Shown: one piece after another, positions 22,257-31,112 of the stretch
Layout: every line of letters begins with the position of its first letter
How positions within the stretch are numbered: the first letter of the stretch is position 1
Assembly: GCF_900142575.1 (NCBI RefSeq)
Contig: NZ_FRBI01000003.1
Location: forward strand, 353,926 to 417,925
Origin: Actinacidiphila paucisporea
GTDB lineage: Bacteria; Actinomycetota; Actinomycetes; Streptomycetales; Streptomycetaceae
Direction of reading: 5' to 3'
Length of the DNA stretch: 64,000 bases
Program-made: the position numbers and the translations under genes
The notes under the pieces: generated by a model
What the model saw: only the letters and a program-made list of their open reading frames with translations
Told to the model about the DNA's origin: nothing
Databases searched by the model: none

Positions 22257-24137
22257 GGCGAAGGCCAGTTCGAGCCGGACCTGCTTGATGCGCTCCTCCA
22301 CCACCAGGGAGCCGTGGCCGGCGTCGTACCGATACACCTCGTGCGGCTTGTCGAGGGCCCGCAGCCGCTCCACGTAGTTGTCGATCTGGCGTATCGGACA
22401 GCGCGGGTCGTTCATGCCCGCGCTGATGTAGACCGGGGCGGTGACCTGATCCACATACGTCAGCGGGGACGAGGCCGCGTAGCGCTCGGGCACCTCGTCG
22501 GGCGAGCCGCCGAAGAGGGTGCGGTCGAGCGACTTGAGCGCCTCCATCTCGTCGGCATACGCGGTCGGGTAGTCGGCGACCGGGACCGCCGCGACGCCCA
22601 CCGCCCACGCCCCGGGCTGGGTGCCGAGGCCGAGCAGGGTCAGATAGCCGCCCCAGGAGCCGCCGGTGAGCACCAGCCGCGCCGGGTCGGCCAGGCCTGA
22701 GGACACCGCCCACTCGCGGACCGCCGCTATGTCCTCCAGCTCGATCAGGCCCACCCGGTGCTTGAGCGCGTCGGTCCACTCGCGGCCGTAGCCCGTCGAA
22801 CCCCGGTAGTTGACCCGCACCACCGCGAAGCCGTGGTCCAGCCAGGCCGCGGGGCCGGCCGCGAAGGAGTCCGACTCGTGCCAGGTCGGGCCGCCGTGGA
22901 TCTCGAAGACCGTCGGCAGCGGGCCCTTGCCCCGGGCGGCGGCCGGGGGCCGCTGCACCAGGGCGTGGATCCGGCCGCCGGGGCCGTCCACCCACACGTC
23001 CTCCACCGGGACCGAGTCGGGCGCCCGCAGGCCTGGGGCCTCCAGCACGACCGCGCCGGTGGTGGAGCGCACCACCGGGGGACGCGCCGCCGAGGACCAC
23101 AGATACTCCACCGTGCCGTCCGGCCTGGCGGTGGCGCCGCCCACCGAACCGCGCGGGGTGTCGAGCGCGGTCAGCGTGCCCGTCGCCAGGTCGTACCGGA
23201 ACATCTCGCTGCGGGCCCGGAAGTCGTGCACCACCAGCAGTGCGCTGCCGTCCGGATACCACTCGGCCTGGACGTCGCCCGGCAGGTCTATCGCGGGCGC
23301 GGTCTGCTCGCCGGTCGCGACGTCCCAGATCATCGGCAGCCAGCGGTCCGCCCGCTGATGGCCGACCAGCAGCCGGGTGTCACCGGGCACGGGCGCGAAG
23401 CCGAGGCTGTCGAGGCCGAGCTCCCGGGTGCCGCCCTCGGTGTCGTCCAGCTCCGCGACCACGGAGCCGTCCGCGACCCGCAGCACCCGCAGCGCGCTGT
23501 GCATCGCGTCGCCGTGCTCGGTGTGCTCGATCACGACCAGCGTGCCGTCCTCCGAGAGGTCGCCGACGCCCGCGGACTCCTCGTGCCGGTAGATCTCGTA
23601 CGGCTCCGCGCCGTCCGGCGGCACGACGTGCACGGTGGTGCCCTCGTCGTCGGTCGAGCGGCCGACGACGGCGAGGCCGCCGACGCCGAGCGCGATGCCC
23701 GCGGGATAGGAGGGGGCGAGTGCGGGAGCGGCCGGTATGTCCTCGCCGCCGCCGAACGGCTGGCGCATCCACACGCCGAACTCGTCGCCGTTGGTGTCGG
23801 AGAACCACCACACCCAGGCGCCGTCGCGGCTGAGCGTGCCGTCCGTCGTGCCGTTCGGCCGGTCGGTGACCTGGCGGCGCTCGCCCGTCGTCCGATTCCA
23901 CGCGTACAGCTCGTACGTACCGGTGACGTCCGAGACGTACAGGCTGTGGTCGGGGGCGTCCTCCGCCCACTCCGGCAGTCCGACCCGGGGTGCGCGATAC
24001 CTCTTCTCCCAGTCGGGGAGGGAGCCCGGGATGGCGCCGGGCAGGCCCCCCGACGGGGCGGAGGAAGGTGCGGGCACGGCGGGCACGGCGGCGGATTCGG
24101 GCGTGGACCCGCTGGCGGATCCGGTCGTTTCGTTCAT
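22236..24137 (-). CDS. S9-family prolyl oligopeptidase-like serine peptidase
   Basis: A 633-residue cytoplasmic enzyme: a beta-propeller of WD-like blades at about 50-370, then an alpha/beta-hydrolase domain. The nucleophile is in GGSWGGY (Ser near 493), the acid probably in GMNDPRCPIRQ, and the His in DAGHGSLV (near 607). HGGPTWHESDS forms the oxyanion region. No signal peptide. The ATG at 24137 was chosen over 24185 because homology and composition begin there. Family members cleave short peptides. Confidence 0.93.
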   Translation of the reverse strand: MNETTGSASGSTPESAAVPAVPAPSSAPSGGLPGAIPGSLPDWEKRYRAPRVGLPEWAEDAPDHSLYVSDVTGTYELYAWNRTTGERRQVTDRPNGTTDGTLSRDGAWVWWFSDTNGDEFGVWMRQPFGGGEDIPAAPALAPSYPAGIALGVGGLAVVGRSTDDEGTTVHVVPPDGAEPYEIYRHEESAGVGDLSEDGTLVVIEHTEHGDAMHSALRVLRVADGSVVAELDDTEGGTRELGLDSLGFAPVPGDTRLLVGHQRADRWLPMIWDVATGEQTAPAIDLPGDVQAEWYPDGSALLVVHDFRARSEMFRYDLATGTLTALDTPRGSVGGATARPDGTVEYLWSSAARPPVVRSTTGAVVLEAPGLRAPDSVPVEDVWVDGPGGRIHALVQRPPAAARGKGPLPTVFEIHGGPTWHESDSFAAGPAAWLDHGFAVVRVNYRGSTGYGREWTDALKHRVGLIELEDIAAVREWAVSSGLADPARLVLTGGSWGGYLTLLGLGTQPGAWAVGVAAVPVADYPTAYADEMEALKSLDRTLFGGSPDEVPERYAASSPLTYVDQVTAPVYISAGMNDPRCPIRQIDNYVERLRALDKPHEVYRYDAGHGSLVVEERIKQVRLELAFALRHVGG

Positions 24138-24225
24138 GCCACCATGATGCTCCGCCGAGCACGCCTCAGGAGAGACTGTCGTCACAGCCTGTGGATAACT
24201 CTGGGCAATGCGCGATGAGCTGCGG

Positions 24226-24681
24226 CTATCCCGTCACTTCCGTAGTCCCCCGTACCACCACGACCGGGCAGGTCGCGTGCAGCGCGACGGTATGGCTCAC
24301 CGAGCCGAGGAGCGTCGCGCGGAAGGTCCCGTGGCCGCGGACGCCGACCACGACCAGGTCGGCGTGGTCGTCCTCGGCGCGGTCGAGGATGGCCTGGGCC
24401 GGGTTGCCGAGGACGACCACCTGCTCGACGGCCGCCGCCTGCTCCGGCGGCAGGGCGTCCTCGACCGCCTCCGCCAGCGCGTGGGCGGCGGGCCCTTGGA
24501 GGTCCAGGTCCTCGGGGAGGCCCGGCAGGCCCGCCCACCCGAAGGCTCCCGGCAGCTCCCAGGCCATCACCGCGACGAGTGCGGAGCCGGTCAGGGCGGA
24601 CTGGCGGCCGGCCCAGCGCAAGGCCTGCTGCGCGGGTGTCGAGCCGTCGACGCCGACGATGATCGTGCCGCCGTTTGTCAT
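24226..24681 (-). CDS. Universal stress protein (UspA family)
   Basis: A 151-residue single Usp domain: TIIVGVDGSTPAQQAL at the N-terminus and GVRGHGTFRATLLGSVS near the C-terminus, the G-2x-G-9x-GS nucleotide-binding motif, so probably an ATP-binding type. A monocistronic gene between a peptidase and a TetR regulator. Confidence 0.93.
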   Translation of the reverse strand: MTNGGTIIVGVDGSTPAQQALRWAGRQSALTGSALVAVMAWELPGAFGWAGLPGLPEDLDLQGPAAHALAEAVEDALPPEQAAAVEQVVVLGNPAQAILDRAEDDHADLVVVGVRGHGTFRATLLGSVSHTVALHATCPVVVVRGTTEVTG

Positions 24682-24772
24682 GGGGCTGCGCTCCTCACTG
24701 GCCACCGCGGCCGCCCGTCCTTTCGACACTAAGCACACCGGGGTTTCTTCGCAGGGCGCGGAGTGCTCGCCG

Positions 24773-25366
24773 TCAGCCGGTGGCGGCCGCGTCGAGGAGT
24801 GGGGCCAGCTCGGCGGTGACCGTGGCGAGGGGGGCGGTGGACTGGTGGGCGCGGGCCATGAGGATGGCGCCCTCCACCGTGGAGATCATCAGGGTGGCCA
24901 GGGCGGGGGCGCGGGCGGCGGGGACCTTGAGGGTGGTCAGCGCGGCGGTCAGGGGAGTGGTCCAGGCGGCGAAGGCGGTGGACGTGGCCTCGCGGGCCGA
25001 GGGGGTGGAGGCGGTCGAGTCGACGGTGGCGGCCGCGACCGGGCAGCCGGTGCCGAAGCCGGTGGCCTCGAACTCGTCGATCCACTGGCGGGTCATCGCG
25101 GCGAAGAGGGCGCCGGGGGTGGGTTCGGGGAGGGTGGCGAGGTAGCGGGCGATGCGCTTGCCCGCGTAGTGGCCGGCCCAGGTGACGGCCTCGTTGACCA
25201 GTTGTTCCTTGCCGCCGGGGAAGTAGTGCTGGAGCGAGCCGCGGGGCGCCTCGGCACGGGCGGCGACCTCGCGCATGCCGGTCGCGCCGACGCCGTCGCG
25301 CCGGATGAGCTGGGCCGCGGCGAAGACCATCCGTTCCCGCGGGCCGTGTGTGCGGGGTGCAGTCAT
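24773..25366 (-). CDS. TetR-family transcriptional regulator
   Basis: A 197-residue repressor. The N-terminal helix-turn-helix covers MREVAARAEAPRGSLQHYFPGGKE (split: MREVAARAEAPRG, SLQHYFPGGKE). The ligand domain includes ATGFGTGCPVAAATVD, typical of the LmrA/YxaF-like subgroup. It sits just downstream of the GNAT gene, whose promoter region bears two identical palindromes at 25897-25939, plausible operators for this protein. Confidence 0.9.
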   Translation of the reverse strand: MTAPRTHGPRERMVFAAAQLIRRDGVGATGMREVAARAEAPRGSLQHYFPGGKEQLVNEAVTWAGHYAGKRIARYLATLPEPTPGALFAAMTRQWIDEFEATGFGTGCPVAAATVDSTASTPSAREATSTAFAAWTTPLTAALTTLKVPAARAPALATLMISTVEGAILMARAHQSTAPLATVTAELAPLLDAAATG

Positions 25367-25383
25367 CGCCGGCCTCCTCGTGG

Positions 25384-25911
25384 TCAGTCCAGCTTATAGA
25401 CGCCGCTGGGGCCGTCCGCGGAATGCGCCAGGCGCTCGGCAGGCAGTCGGCGGCCGAGGGCGGCGAGCAGGGCGGAGCGGCCGGGCAGGACGGCGGCCCT
25501 GACGCGCCGGACGCCGCGAATGCGGGCACGGGCCAGCAGCAGCTCGACCATGGCGCGGCCCGCGCCCTGCCGCTGCCAGGCGTCGCCGACCAGCACGCCG
25601 AGTTCCGCGGCGGGCGCACCCGGGGTCAGGGCGAGGCTGGCCAGGCCGACCAGCCGTGCCCTGCTCGCGCCGTACGCGTAGGCCACCACCGCGTCGTGGA
25701 CGTCGGCGCGGCCGGACAGGGCGGGGTCCAGGTAGTCGGCGGGGAAGGCCCGGAGGTGGCCGAAGAAGCGCAGCCGGACGGTGTCCTGCGAGCAGGCGGC
25801 GAACAGGTCGTGCAAGGCGTCGGCGTCGGCGGGTGTGGCGACCGCGGTCTGCCAGCGCGGGTCGGCAGCCGGGAGGAGGGAGCGTGCGGCGGGCTCTATG
25901 ACGCTGGTCAT
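25384..25911 (-). CDS. GNAT-family N-acetyltransferase
   Basis: About 175 residues. [17 protein letters not shown] and [20 protein letters not shown] contain the acetyl-CoA pyrophosphate loop (QRQGAGRA). The start is ambiguous: ATG 25911 lies inside a palindrome, and a further in-frame ATG (25938) lies in a second identical one. Substrate unknown. It is 17 bases upstream of the TetR gene on the same strand and divergent from the oxidoreductase. Confidence 0.85.
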   Translation of the reverse strand: MTSVIEPAARSLLPAADPRWQTAVATPADADALHDLFAACSQDTVRLRFFGHLRAFPADYLDPALSGRADVHDAVVAYAYGASRARLVGLASLALTPGAPAAELGVLVGDAWQRQGAGRAMVELLLARARIRGVRRVRAAVLPGRSALLAALGRRLPAERLAHSADGPSGVYKLD

Positions 25912-25939
25912 AACGGTCAGTATTATGACGGCTGTCATA
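25897..25939. promoter_or_regulatory. Twin palindromic operators TATGAC-N4-GTCATA
   Basis: Two perfect inverted repeats, 25897-25912 and 25924-25939, 27 bases centre to centre, lie between divergent GNAT and oxidoreductase genes. The AT-rich arms stand out from the surroundings. Likely bound by the adjacent TetR regulator, controlling both directions. Confidence 0.65.
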
Positions 25940-25984
25940 GATTGCAAGCCGTGCGCACAGCCCTGCGGAAAGGACCCGACGACC

Positions 25985-26890
25985 ATGCTCAGAGCCGGCT
26001 TCCTCGGCCTCGGCGTCATGGGACAGCCCATGGCCCTCCATCTGGCACGGCACATGGCGGGGCGGACGCCGCTGACCGTGTGGAACAGGACACCCGCCAG
26101 GAGCGCGCCGCTGCGGGACGCGGGTGCCCGGGTCGCGGAAACGCCCGGCGAAGTGCTGCGGGCGAGCGACGTCGTCTTCCTGATGCTGGCCGACGGCCCC
26201 GCGACCGACGCCGTCCTGGCCCGCGGCACGGAGGCCTTCGCCGGGCAGGTCGCCGGCCGGACGCTCGTGCACATGGGCACGACCTCGCCCGGGTACTCGC
26301 GCGCGCTGGAGGCCGACGTCCGCGCGGCGGGCGGGTGTTACGCGGAGGCGCCGGTGTCGGGGTCGCGCGGGCCGGCGGAGGCCGGGCAGCTGGTGGCGAT
26401 GCTGGCCGGGGAGCGGCCGGCGGTGGAGGCCGTACGGCCGCTGCTGGCGCCCATGTGCCAGGAGGCCTTCGACTGCGGCCCGGTGCCGAACGCGCTGCTG
26501 ACGAAGCTGGCGGTGAACCTCTTCCTGATCACCATGGTCACCGGGCTCACCGAGGCCTTCCATTTCGCCGACCGGTACGGGCTCGACCGCGACCGCTTCC
26601 TGGCCGTGCTGGACGCCGGTCCTATGGCCAGCACGGTGTCCCGGGCGAAGGCGCCCAAGCTGAAGGACCGCGACTTCGCGGTCCAGGCGGCCGCCCTGGA
26701 CGTGCTCAAGAACAACCGGCTCATCGCCGAGGCGGCCCGCGAGGCCGGCCTCGCGTCCCCGCTGCTCGACGTCTGCCACGCGCTCTTCGACGAGACGGTG
26801 GGGCTCGGCCACGGTGGCGGCGACATGGTCGCGGTGCTGCACGCCATCGAGGCCCGTACCGCCGGGGCAGGGCCTTCCGGCAGGGCTTAG
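25985..26890 (+). CDS. NAD(P)-dependent beta-hydroxyacid dehydrogenase-family oxidoreductase
   Basis: A 301-residue protein. [19 protein letters not shown] is the Rossmann motif, [15 protein letters not shown] the substrate loop and [15 protein letters not shown] the segment with the catalytic Lys (TKLAVN). The family includes 3-hydroxyisobutyrate dehydrogenases and imine reductase-like enzymes; the substrate is unknown. The divergent promoter with twin palindromes suggests regulated expression. Confidence 0.9.
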   Translation: MLRAGFLGLGVMGQPMALHLARHMAGRTPLTVWNRTPARSAPLRDAGARVAETPGEVLRASDVVFLMLADGPATDAVLARGTEAFAGQVAGRTLVHMGTTSPGYSRALEADVRAAGGCYAEAPVSGSRGPAEAGQLVAMLAGERPAVEAVRPLLAPMCQEAFDCGPVPNALLTKLAVNLFLITMVTGLTEAFHFADRYGLDRDRFLAVLDAGPMASTVSRAKAPKLKDRDFAVQAAALDVLKNNRLIAEAAREAGLASPLLDVCHALFDETVGLGHGGGDMVAVLHAIEARTAGAGPSGRA

Positions 26891-26952
26891 GCTGCAACCG
26901 CCCTACGGGCATGATCAGTTGATACGAGCAACGGACAGGCGGAGGACGAGCG

Positions 26953-27555
26953 ATGGGTGTGGCGATCCGACGGGCCGGACAGGACGACAGGGCGGCCGTG
27001 ACCGGCCTGCTGGACCGGGTCTTCCAGGACGACGCGGTCAGCGGCTGGGTCTTCCCCGACCCCGCCGACCGGCGTGACAAGCACGGACTGATGATGGGCG
27101 CGTTCCTGGACGCCGCCCTGGCCGAGGGCTACGTCGACGTGGCAGTGGACGGCTCCGCCGCGGCGCTGTGGTTCTCGGTGCCGGCCGGCGGCCACCCCGA
27201 CGAGGACGGTCCCGCGGAACTGCGCCGTACCGTCGACCCGGCCAATGACCGTGTCGAGGCCATCGGCCGGATTCTCGACGCGGCACATCCCAAGGACCGG
27301 GCGCACGAGCACCTGATGCTGATCGCGGTGGACGCCACCGCACGCAGCCAGGGGCGCGGCACCGAGCTGATCACCTCGGTGCTGGCCCGCTGCGACCGCG
27401 AGGGCCGCGCCGCCTACCTGGAGGCCAGTTCCCTGCGCAGCCGCGCGCTCTACGCCCGTCTGGGCTTCGTCTGGTCAGGCAGCACCATCGACCTCCCCGA
27501 CGGCCCGCAGATGTGGCCGATGTGGCGCGACCCGATGCCGTCGCAGGAGGCCTGA
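26953..27555 (+). CDS. GNAT-family N-acetyltransferase
   Basis: A 200-residue protein. HLMLIAVDATARSQGRGTEL carries the acetyl-CoA loop (RSQGRGT), and YLEASSLRSRALYARLGF is the usual C-terminal motif. Resembles actinobacterial GNAT proteins of unknown substrate. Its last codons run into a 17-base tandem repeat. Confidence 0.9.
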   Translation: MGVAIRRAGQDDRAAVTGLLDRVFQDDAVSGWVFPDPADRRDKHGLMMGAFLDAALAEGYVDVAVDGSAAALWFSVPAGGHPDEDGPAELRRTVDPANDRVEAIGRILDAAHPKDRAHEHLMLIAVDATARSQGRGTELITSVLARCDREGRAAYLEASSLRSRALYARLGFVWSGSTIDLPDGPQMWPMWRDPMPSQEA

Positions 27556-27611
27556 CGGCACAGGAGGCCTGACCGTGCAGGAGGCCTGACCGTGCAGGAG
27601 GCCTGACGGCG
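27544..27611 (+). repeat. 17-bp tandem repeat, four copies
   Basis: Four head-to-tail units of CAGGAGGCCTGACSGYR (IUPAC) start at 27544, 27561, 27578 and 27595. The first overlaps the end of the GNAT gene and supplies its stop codon. The rest of the 326-base gap to the protease gene (27556-27881) holds no gene. Confidence 0.9.
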
Positions 27612-27881
27612 CGGCACAGGGGGCAGCGCAAACGGGCGGCGCGGCACATTGCCGCGCCGAACCGCGCAGGCGCCCCGACGCCGGGACCCGCCGCATATTG
27701 CCGCGCCGCGAGCCGTACCCCGGAGGCCCAACCCGGTACGCCGGATGCCGCGCCCATCCGGCTGACGTGGTCCGCCCGGTACGTGTGTCGGGTCCCGCAC
27801 GGTGAGTGATCGTCAGATCGTAGGTTCCCCCACGTGCTCGCGTGGACGCCACCGATCACCACCGTCCCCACCGGAGCCCAC

Positions 27882-29105
27882 ATGCGCTTCCTCGCGCGCG
27901 GCCTATCCGCCGCGGCACTGGTCCTCGCACCGCTGACCGTCGCCGGCACCACCGCCGTGGCCGCCATCCCCGTTCCCACGCCCGCCGCCACACTGGCCCC
28001 GCTGCGTGTGCACGACAACGCCATCGCCGGGCAGTACATCGTCACCGTGCAGAGGGCACTCGACCCGTCGGCGATGGCGCAGAAGACCGGCGTGAAGCCC
28101 TTCTTCACCTACAGCAGCGCACTGCGCGGCTTCGCCATCACGCTCAATTCCGCGCAGCTCGACTCGGTCCGCAGGATGCCCGGCGTCGAAAGCGTCGAGG
28201 AGAACGCCACGGTGACCGCCTACGACCTGGCGGGCACCACCGGCACCACCGTGCCCGCGGTCGACCACCGCGGCGTCAGGGCCGCGGCCGCCACCTGGGG
28301 CCTGGACCGGATCGACCAGCGCAACCTGCCGCTCGACCAGCAGTTCACCACGGTGGGCAAGGGCGCGGGCGCGACCGCGTACATCATGGACACCGGCATC
28401 GACTTCGGCCACAGCGAATTCGGCGGGCGGGCCGTGCCCGGCTTCGACGCGATCGGCGACGGGCGCAACGGGCAGGACTGCGAGGGCCACGGCACCCATG
28501 TCGCCGGTACGGTCGGCGGCGCGACCTACGGTGTCGCCCCGCAGGCGAACCTGGTCAGCGTCCGGGTGCTCGACTGCAGCGGCAGCGGCAGCTGGGCCGG
28601 GGTCATCGCGGGCTTCGACTGGGTGGCGCAGAACGCCAAGCAGCCCGCCGTGCTGAACGCCTCGCTCGGCGGCTCCTTCTCCCCCTCGGTCAACGACGCC
28701 GCCACCGCGCTGGCCGACGCGGGCGTGCTGCCGGTGGTGGCGGCGGGGAACAGCTCCGCGGACGCGTGCGACTTCTCGCCCGCGAGCGCCACGGGCGCCT
28801 TGACCGTCGGCGCGAGCGACTCCGCCGACCGGCAGACGAGTTTCAGCAACTTCGGCAAGTGCCTGACCCTCTACGCGCCCGGCCAGGACGTCGTCTCAGC
28901 CAAGCTCGGCGGCGGCAGCATCGCGCTGGACGGCACCTCGATGGCCAGCCCGCACGCGGCCGGGGTCGCGCTGCTCTACAAGGCGAAGAACCCGTCGGCC
29001 AGCGCGCAGGACGTGGACAACTGGGTCACGAGCCAGGCCACGGCCAACGTGCTGAGCGTCAGCTCCAGCTCCCCGAACCGCCTGCTCTACACCGGCGGTC
29101 TGTGA
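27882..29105 (+). CDS. Secreted S8-family (subtilisin-like) serine protease
   Basis: A 407-residue protein with a signal peptide at about 1-29 (LSAAALVLAPLTVAGTTAVA) and an I9 inhibitor-type propeptide at about 50-115 (GQYIVTV ... VESVEENATV). The catalytic domain has Asp in YIMDTGID, His in GHGTHVAGT, Asn in VVAAGNSS and Ser in LDGTSMASPHAAG. All triad residues are intact. ATG 27882 begins the signal peptide; an earlier start would add a non-signal stretch. Confidence 0.95.
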   Translation: MRFLARGLSAAALVLAPLTVAGTTAVAAIPVPTPAATLAPLRVHDNAIAGQYIVTVQRALDPSAMAQKTGVKPFFTYSSALRGFAITLNSAQLDSVRRMPGVESVEENATVTAYDLAGTTGTTVPAVDHRGVRAAAATWGLDRIDQRNLPLDQQFTTVGKGAGATAYIMDTGIDFGHSEFGGRAVPGFDAIGDGRNGQDCEGHGTHVAGTVGGATYGVAPQANLVSVRVLDCSGSGSWAGVIAGFDWVAQNAKQPAVLNASLGGSFSPSVNDAATALADAGVLPVVAAGNSSADACDFSPASATGALTVGASDSADRQTSFSNFGKCLTLYAPGQDVVSAKLGGGSIALDGTSMASPHAAGVALLYKAKNPSASAQDVDNWVTSQATANVLSVSSSSPNRLLYTGGL

Positions 29106-29134
29106 CCGCCGGTACATTCCCCGCGACTCCAGCG

Positions 29135-29160
29135 AGCCGCCTCGTCCCGACGGGGCGGCT
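29135..29160 (+). terminator. Terminator after S8 protease gene
   Basis: AGCCGCCTCG pairs with CGGGGCGGCT (one G-T pair) around a 6-base loop, 30 bases past the stop. No U-run, as is common in Streptomyces. Confidence 0.6.
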
Positions 29161-29214
29161 CGCGGTCGTTCGCGCTCGCTGCCCGCGGGGCGCCCGCCCG
29201 GCCCGGCGGAGGGG

Positions 29215-29835
29215 TCAGAGCAAGCCGTGGCGCATGGCGGAGGTGACCGCGGCGGTGCGGTCGGTGACGCCCAGCTTGGTGAAGGTCCGCAGGAGGTGGG
29301 TCTTGACGGTGGACTCGCCGATGAAGAGGCGGCGGCCGATCTCCGCGTTGGTGCAGCCGTCGGCGACCAGGCGCAGGACGGCGGTCTCGCGCTCGGACAG
29401 GTGGGGGCGTTCGGGGCGGACGCGGAGGCGGTCGACGAGGCGGGCGGCGACCGAGGGGGCCAGGACCGTCTCGCCGCGGGCGGCGGCCCGCACCGCGTCG
29501 GCGAGTTCGCCGCGGGCGAGGTCCTTGAGCAGGTAGCCGGCGGCGCCCGCCTCCACGGCGCGCAGGATGTCGCCGTCCGTCTCGTAGGTGGTGAGCACGA
29601 TGACCCGGCAGGGCAGCCCGGCCGCGGTCATGCGGCCGATGGACTCGACGCCGCCGCCGTCAGGCATGCGCAGGTCCATCAGCACGATGTCGGGCCGCAG
29701 CTCGGCGGCCAGCGTCTCGGCCCGCGGGCCGCTGGAGGCCTCGCCGACGACGTCGAGGTCGGCCTCCGTGTCGAGCATCGCGCGCAGGCCCTCGCGGACG
29801 ACGGGGTGGTCGTCGGCGAGCAGGATGCGGATCAC
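29215..29835 (-). CDS. NarL/LuxR-family response regulator
   Basis: A 206-residue protein. The receiver domain has the phosphoacceptor Asp54 in IVLMDLRMPDGG and the conserved Lys in GYLLKDLARGE. The LuxR-type helix-turn-helix at about 140-205 is LSERETAVLRLVADGCTNAE, IGRRLFIGESTVKTHL. The GTG start overlaps the histidine kinase stop. Likely controls the linked ABC exporter operon. Confidence 0.95.
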   Translation of the reverse strand: MIRILLADDHPVVREGLRAMLDTEADLDVVGEASSGPRAETLAAELRPDIVLMDLRMPDGGGVESIGRMTAAGLPCRVIVLTTYETDGDILRAVEAGAAGYLLKDLARGELADAVRAAARGETVLAPSVAARLVDRLRVRPERPHLSERETAVLRLVADGCTNAEIGRRLFIGESTVKTHLLRTFTKLGVTDRTAAVTSAMRHGLL

Positions 29836-31112
29836 GGGGTTCTCCTTACGGCGGCCGCGAGCGGCAGCGTGACGGTGATCGCGGTGCCGCGGCCGGGCGC
29901 GCTGTCGACGGTGGCGGTGCCGCCCATCTCGGCGGCCCTGGCGCGCAGCCCCGGCAGTCCGTAGCCGGTTCCCGGCGGCCCCGCCGTGTCGAAGCCGCGG
30001 CCGGTGTCGCGTACGGCGATCCGCAGGGTGTCCGCGGAGTACCGCAGGTCGAGGGCGACGGGGACGGCGGGGCCCGCGTGGCGGCGGGCGTTGGCCAGGG
30101 CTTCCTGGCAGCTGCGCAGGGCGACGACCTCGACGGCCGCGGGCAGGGCGCGTACGGGTCCGGCGATGTCGACGGTGGCGGGTGCGCCGGTCTGCTCGGT
30201 GTGGCGGGCGGCCAGGCGGCGCAGGGCGTCGGGCAGGGAGCCGCCGTCCAGGCCCGCGGGGGCGTTGCCGGCGACGAGGGAGCGGGCCTCGGCCAGGTTC
30301 TCCCGGGCGGTGCCGGCCATCAGGGCGAGGTGGCGGCGGGCCAGCGCCGGGTCGTGGCCCAGTTCGGTCTCGACGGCCTGGACCAGCATCAGGATGCTGG
30401 TGAAACCCTGCGCGAGGGTGTCGTGGATCTCCCGGGAGAACCGCTCGCGTTCGGCCAGCGCGCCGCGTTCCGCGGACAGCCGGGCGATCTGGCCGCGGCT
30501 GGCGTCCAACTCGGCGACCAGGTCGGCCCGTTCGATGCTCTGCTCCAGCACGCGGATGATCCAGCTGCCGAACACCGCGGAGAAAGCCAGGGTGACGACG
30601 GCGAAGACGGAGTTGTAGTAGAGGTCGTGGGTGTCGGGGCGCCAGACCAGCGCCCACGCGGCGACCGGGGTGATGTTGACGACCGCGACGGCGGTCAGCG
30701 CGCCGCGCACCCGCAGCAGCATGAAGCACTGCGGGACGAGGGCGAAGGTGGCGAGCCTGGTCTCGCCGACGAGGGCGGCGGGCGGCAGGAACAGCAGCAC
30801 CAGGCCGACGAGGTAGCGCACGGCCGGCGGGGTGCCGGTGGTCCGTGACTGCGCGACCAGCAGCGGGCGGCCGACCCACGCGTACCAGGGCACCGGCAGG
30901 CAGAACAGGCAGGCGGCGACGACGCGTACTCCGGTGCCCGGGCTCTCCGCGGCGAGCGCGAAGAGCACCGTGCCGATCCACACCACAGCGAAGTAGATGT
31001 CCCAGGGCAGGAAGGTGCGCTCCCATACGTGCCCGCCGCGGGGGCCGCCCGCGGCGGGCAGTGGCGCGGTCAGCCGTCGCTCCGGCTCTTCCAGCGGAAG
31101 GTCAGCAGGCAC
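29832..31112 (-). CDS. Two-component sensor histidine kinase (HisKA_3 type)
   Basis: About 426 residues. Five or six membrane helices occupy the first half. FSREIHDTLAQGFTSIL holds the phosphorylated His; HATPase motifs include EALANARRHAG and DTGRGFD. The start is unclear: no ATG fits, and GTG 31112 lies inside the permease gene, so an overlap of about 40 bases is assumed. Cytoplasmic catalytic domain, no large sensor domain, so it probably senses the membrane or the transporter. Confidence 0.9.
   Translation of the reverse strand: MPADLPLEEPERRLTAPLPAAGGPRGGHVWERTFLPWDIYFAVVWIGTVLFALAAESPGTGVRVVAACLFCLPVPWYAWVGRPLLVAQSRTTGTPPAVRYLVGLVLLFLPPAALVGETRLATFALVPQCFMLLRVRGALTAVAVVNITPVAAWALVWRPDTHDLYYNSVFAVVTLAFSAVFGSWIIRVLEQSIERADLVAELDASRGQIARLSAERGALAERERFSREIHDTLAQGFTSILMLVQAVETELGHDPALARRHLALMAGTARENLAEARSLVAGNAPAGLDGGSLPDALRRLAARHTEQTGAPATVDIAGPVRALPAAVEVVALRSCQEALANARRHAGPAVPVALDLRYSADTLRIAVRDTGRGFDTAGPPGTGYGLPGLRARAAEMGGTATVDSAPGRGTAITVTLPLAAAVRRTP

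Noticed and set aside
22758..24218. Plus-strand frame opposite the S9 peptidase
   Set aside because: Composition typical of antisense to a GC-rich gene; the peptidase catalytic motifs lie on the minus strand.
27544..27611. CRISPR array
   Set aside because: Units are directly adjacent with no spacers, and no cas genes are present.
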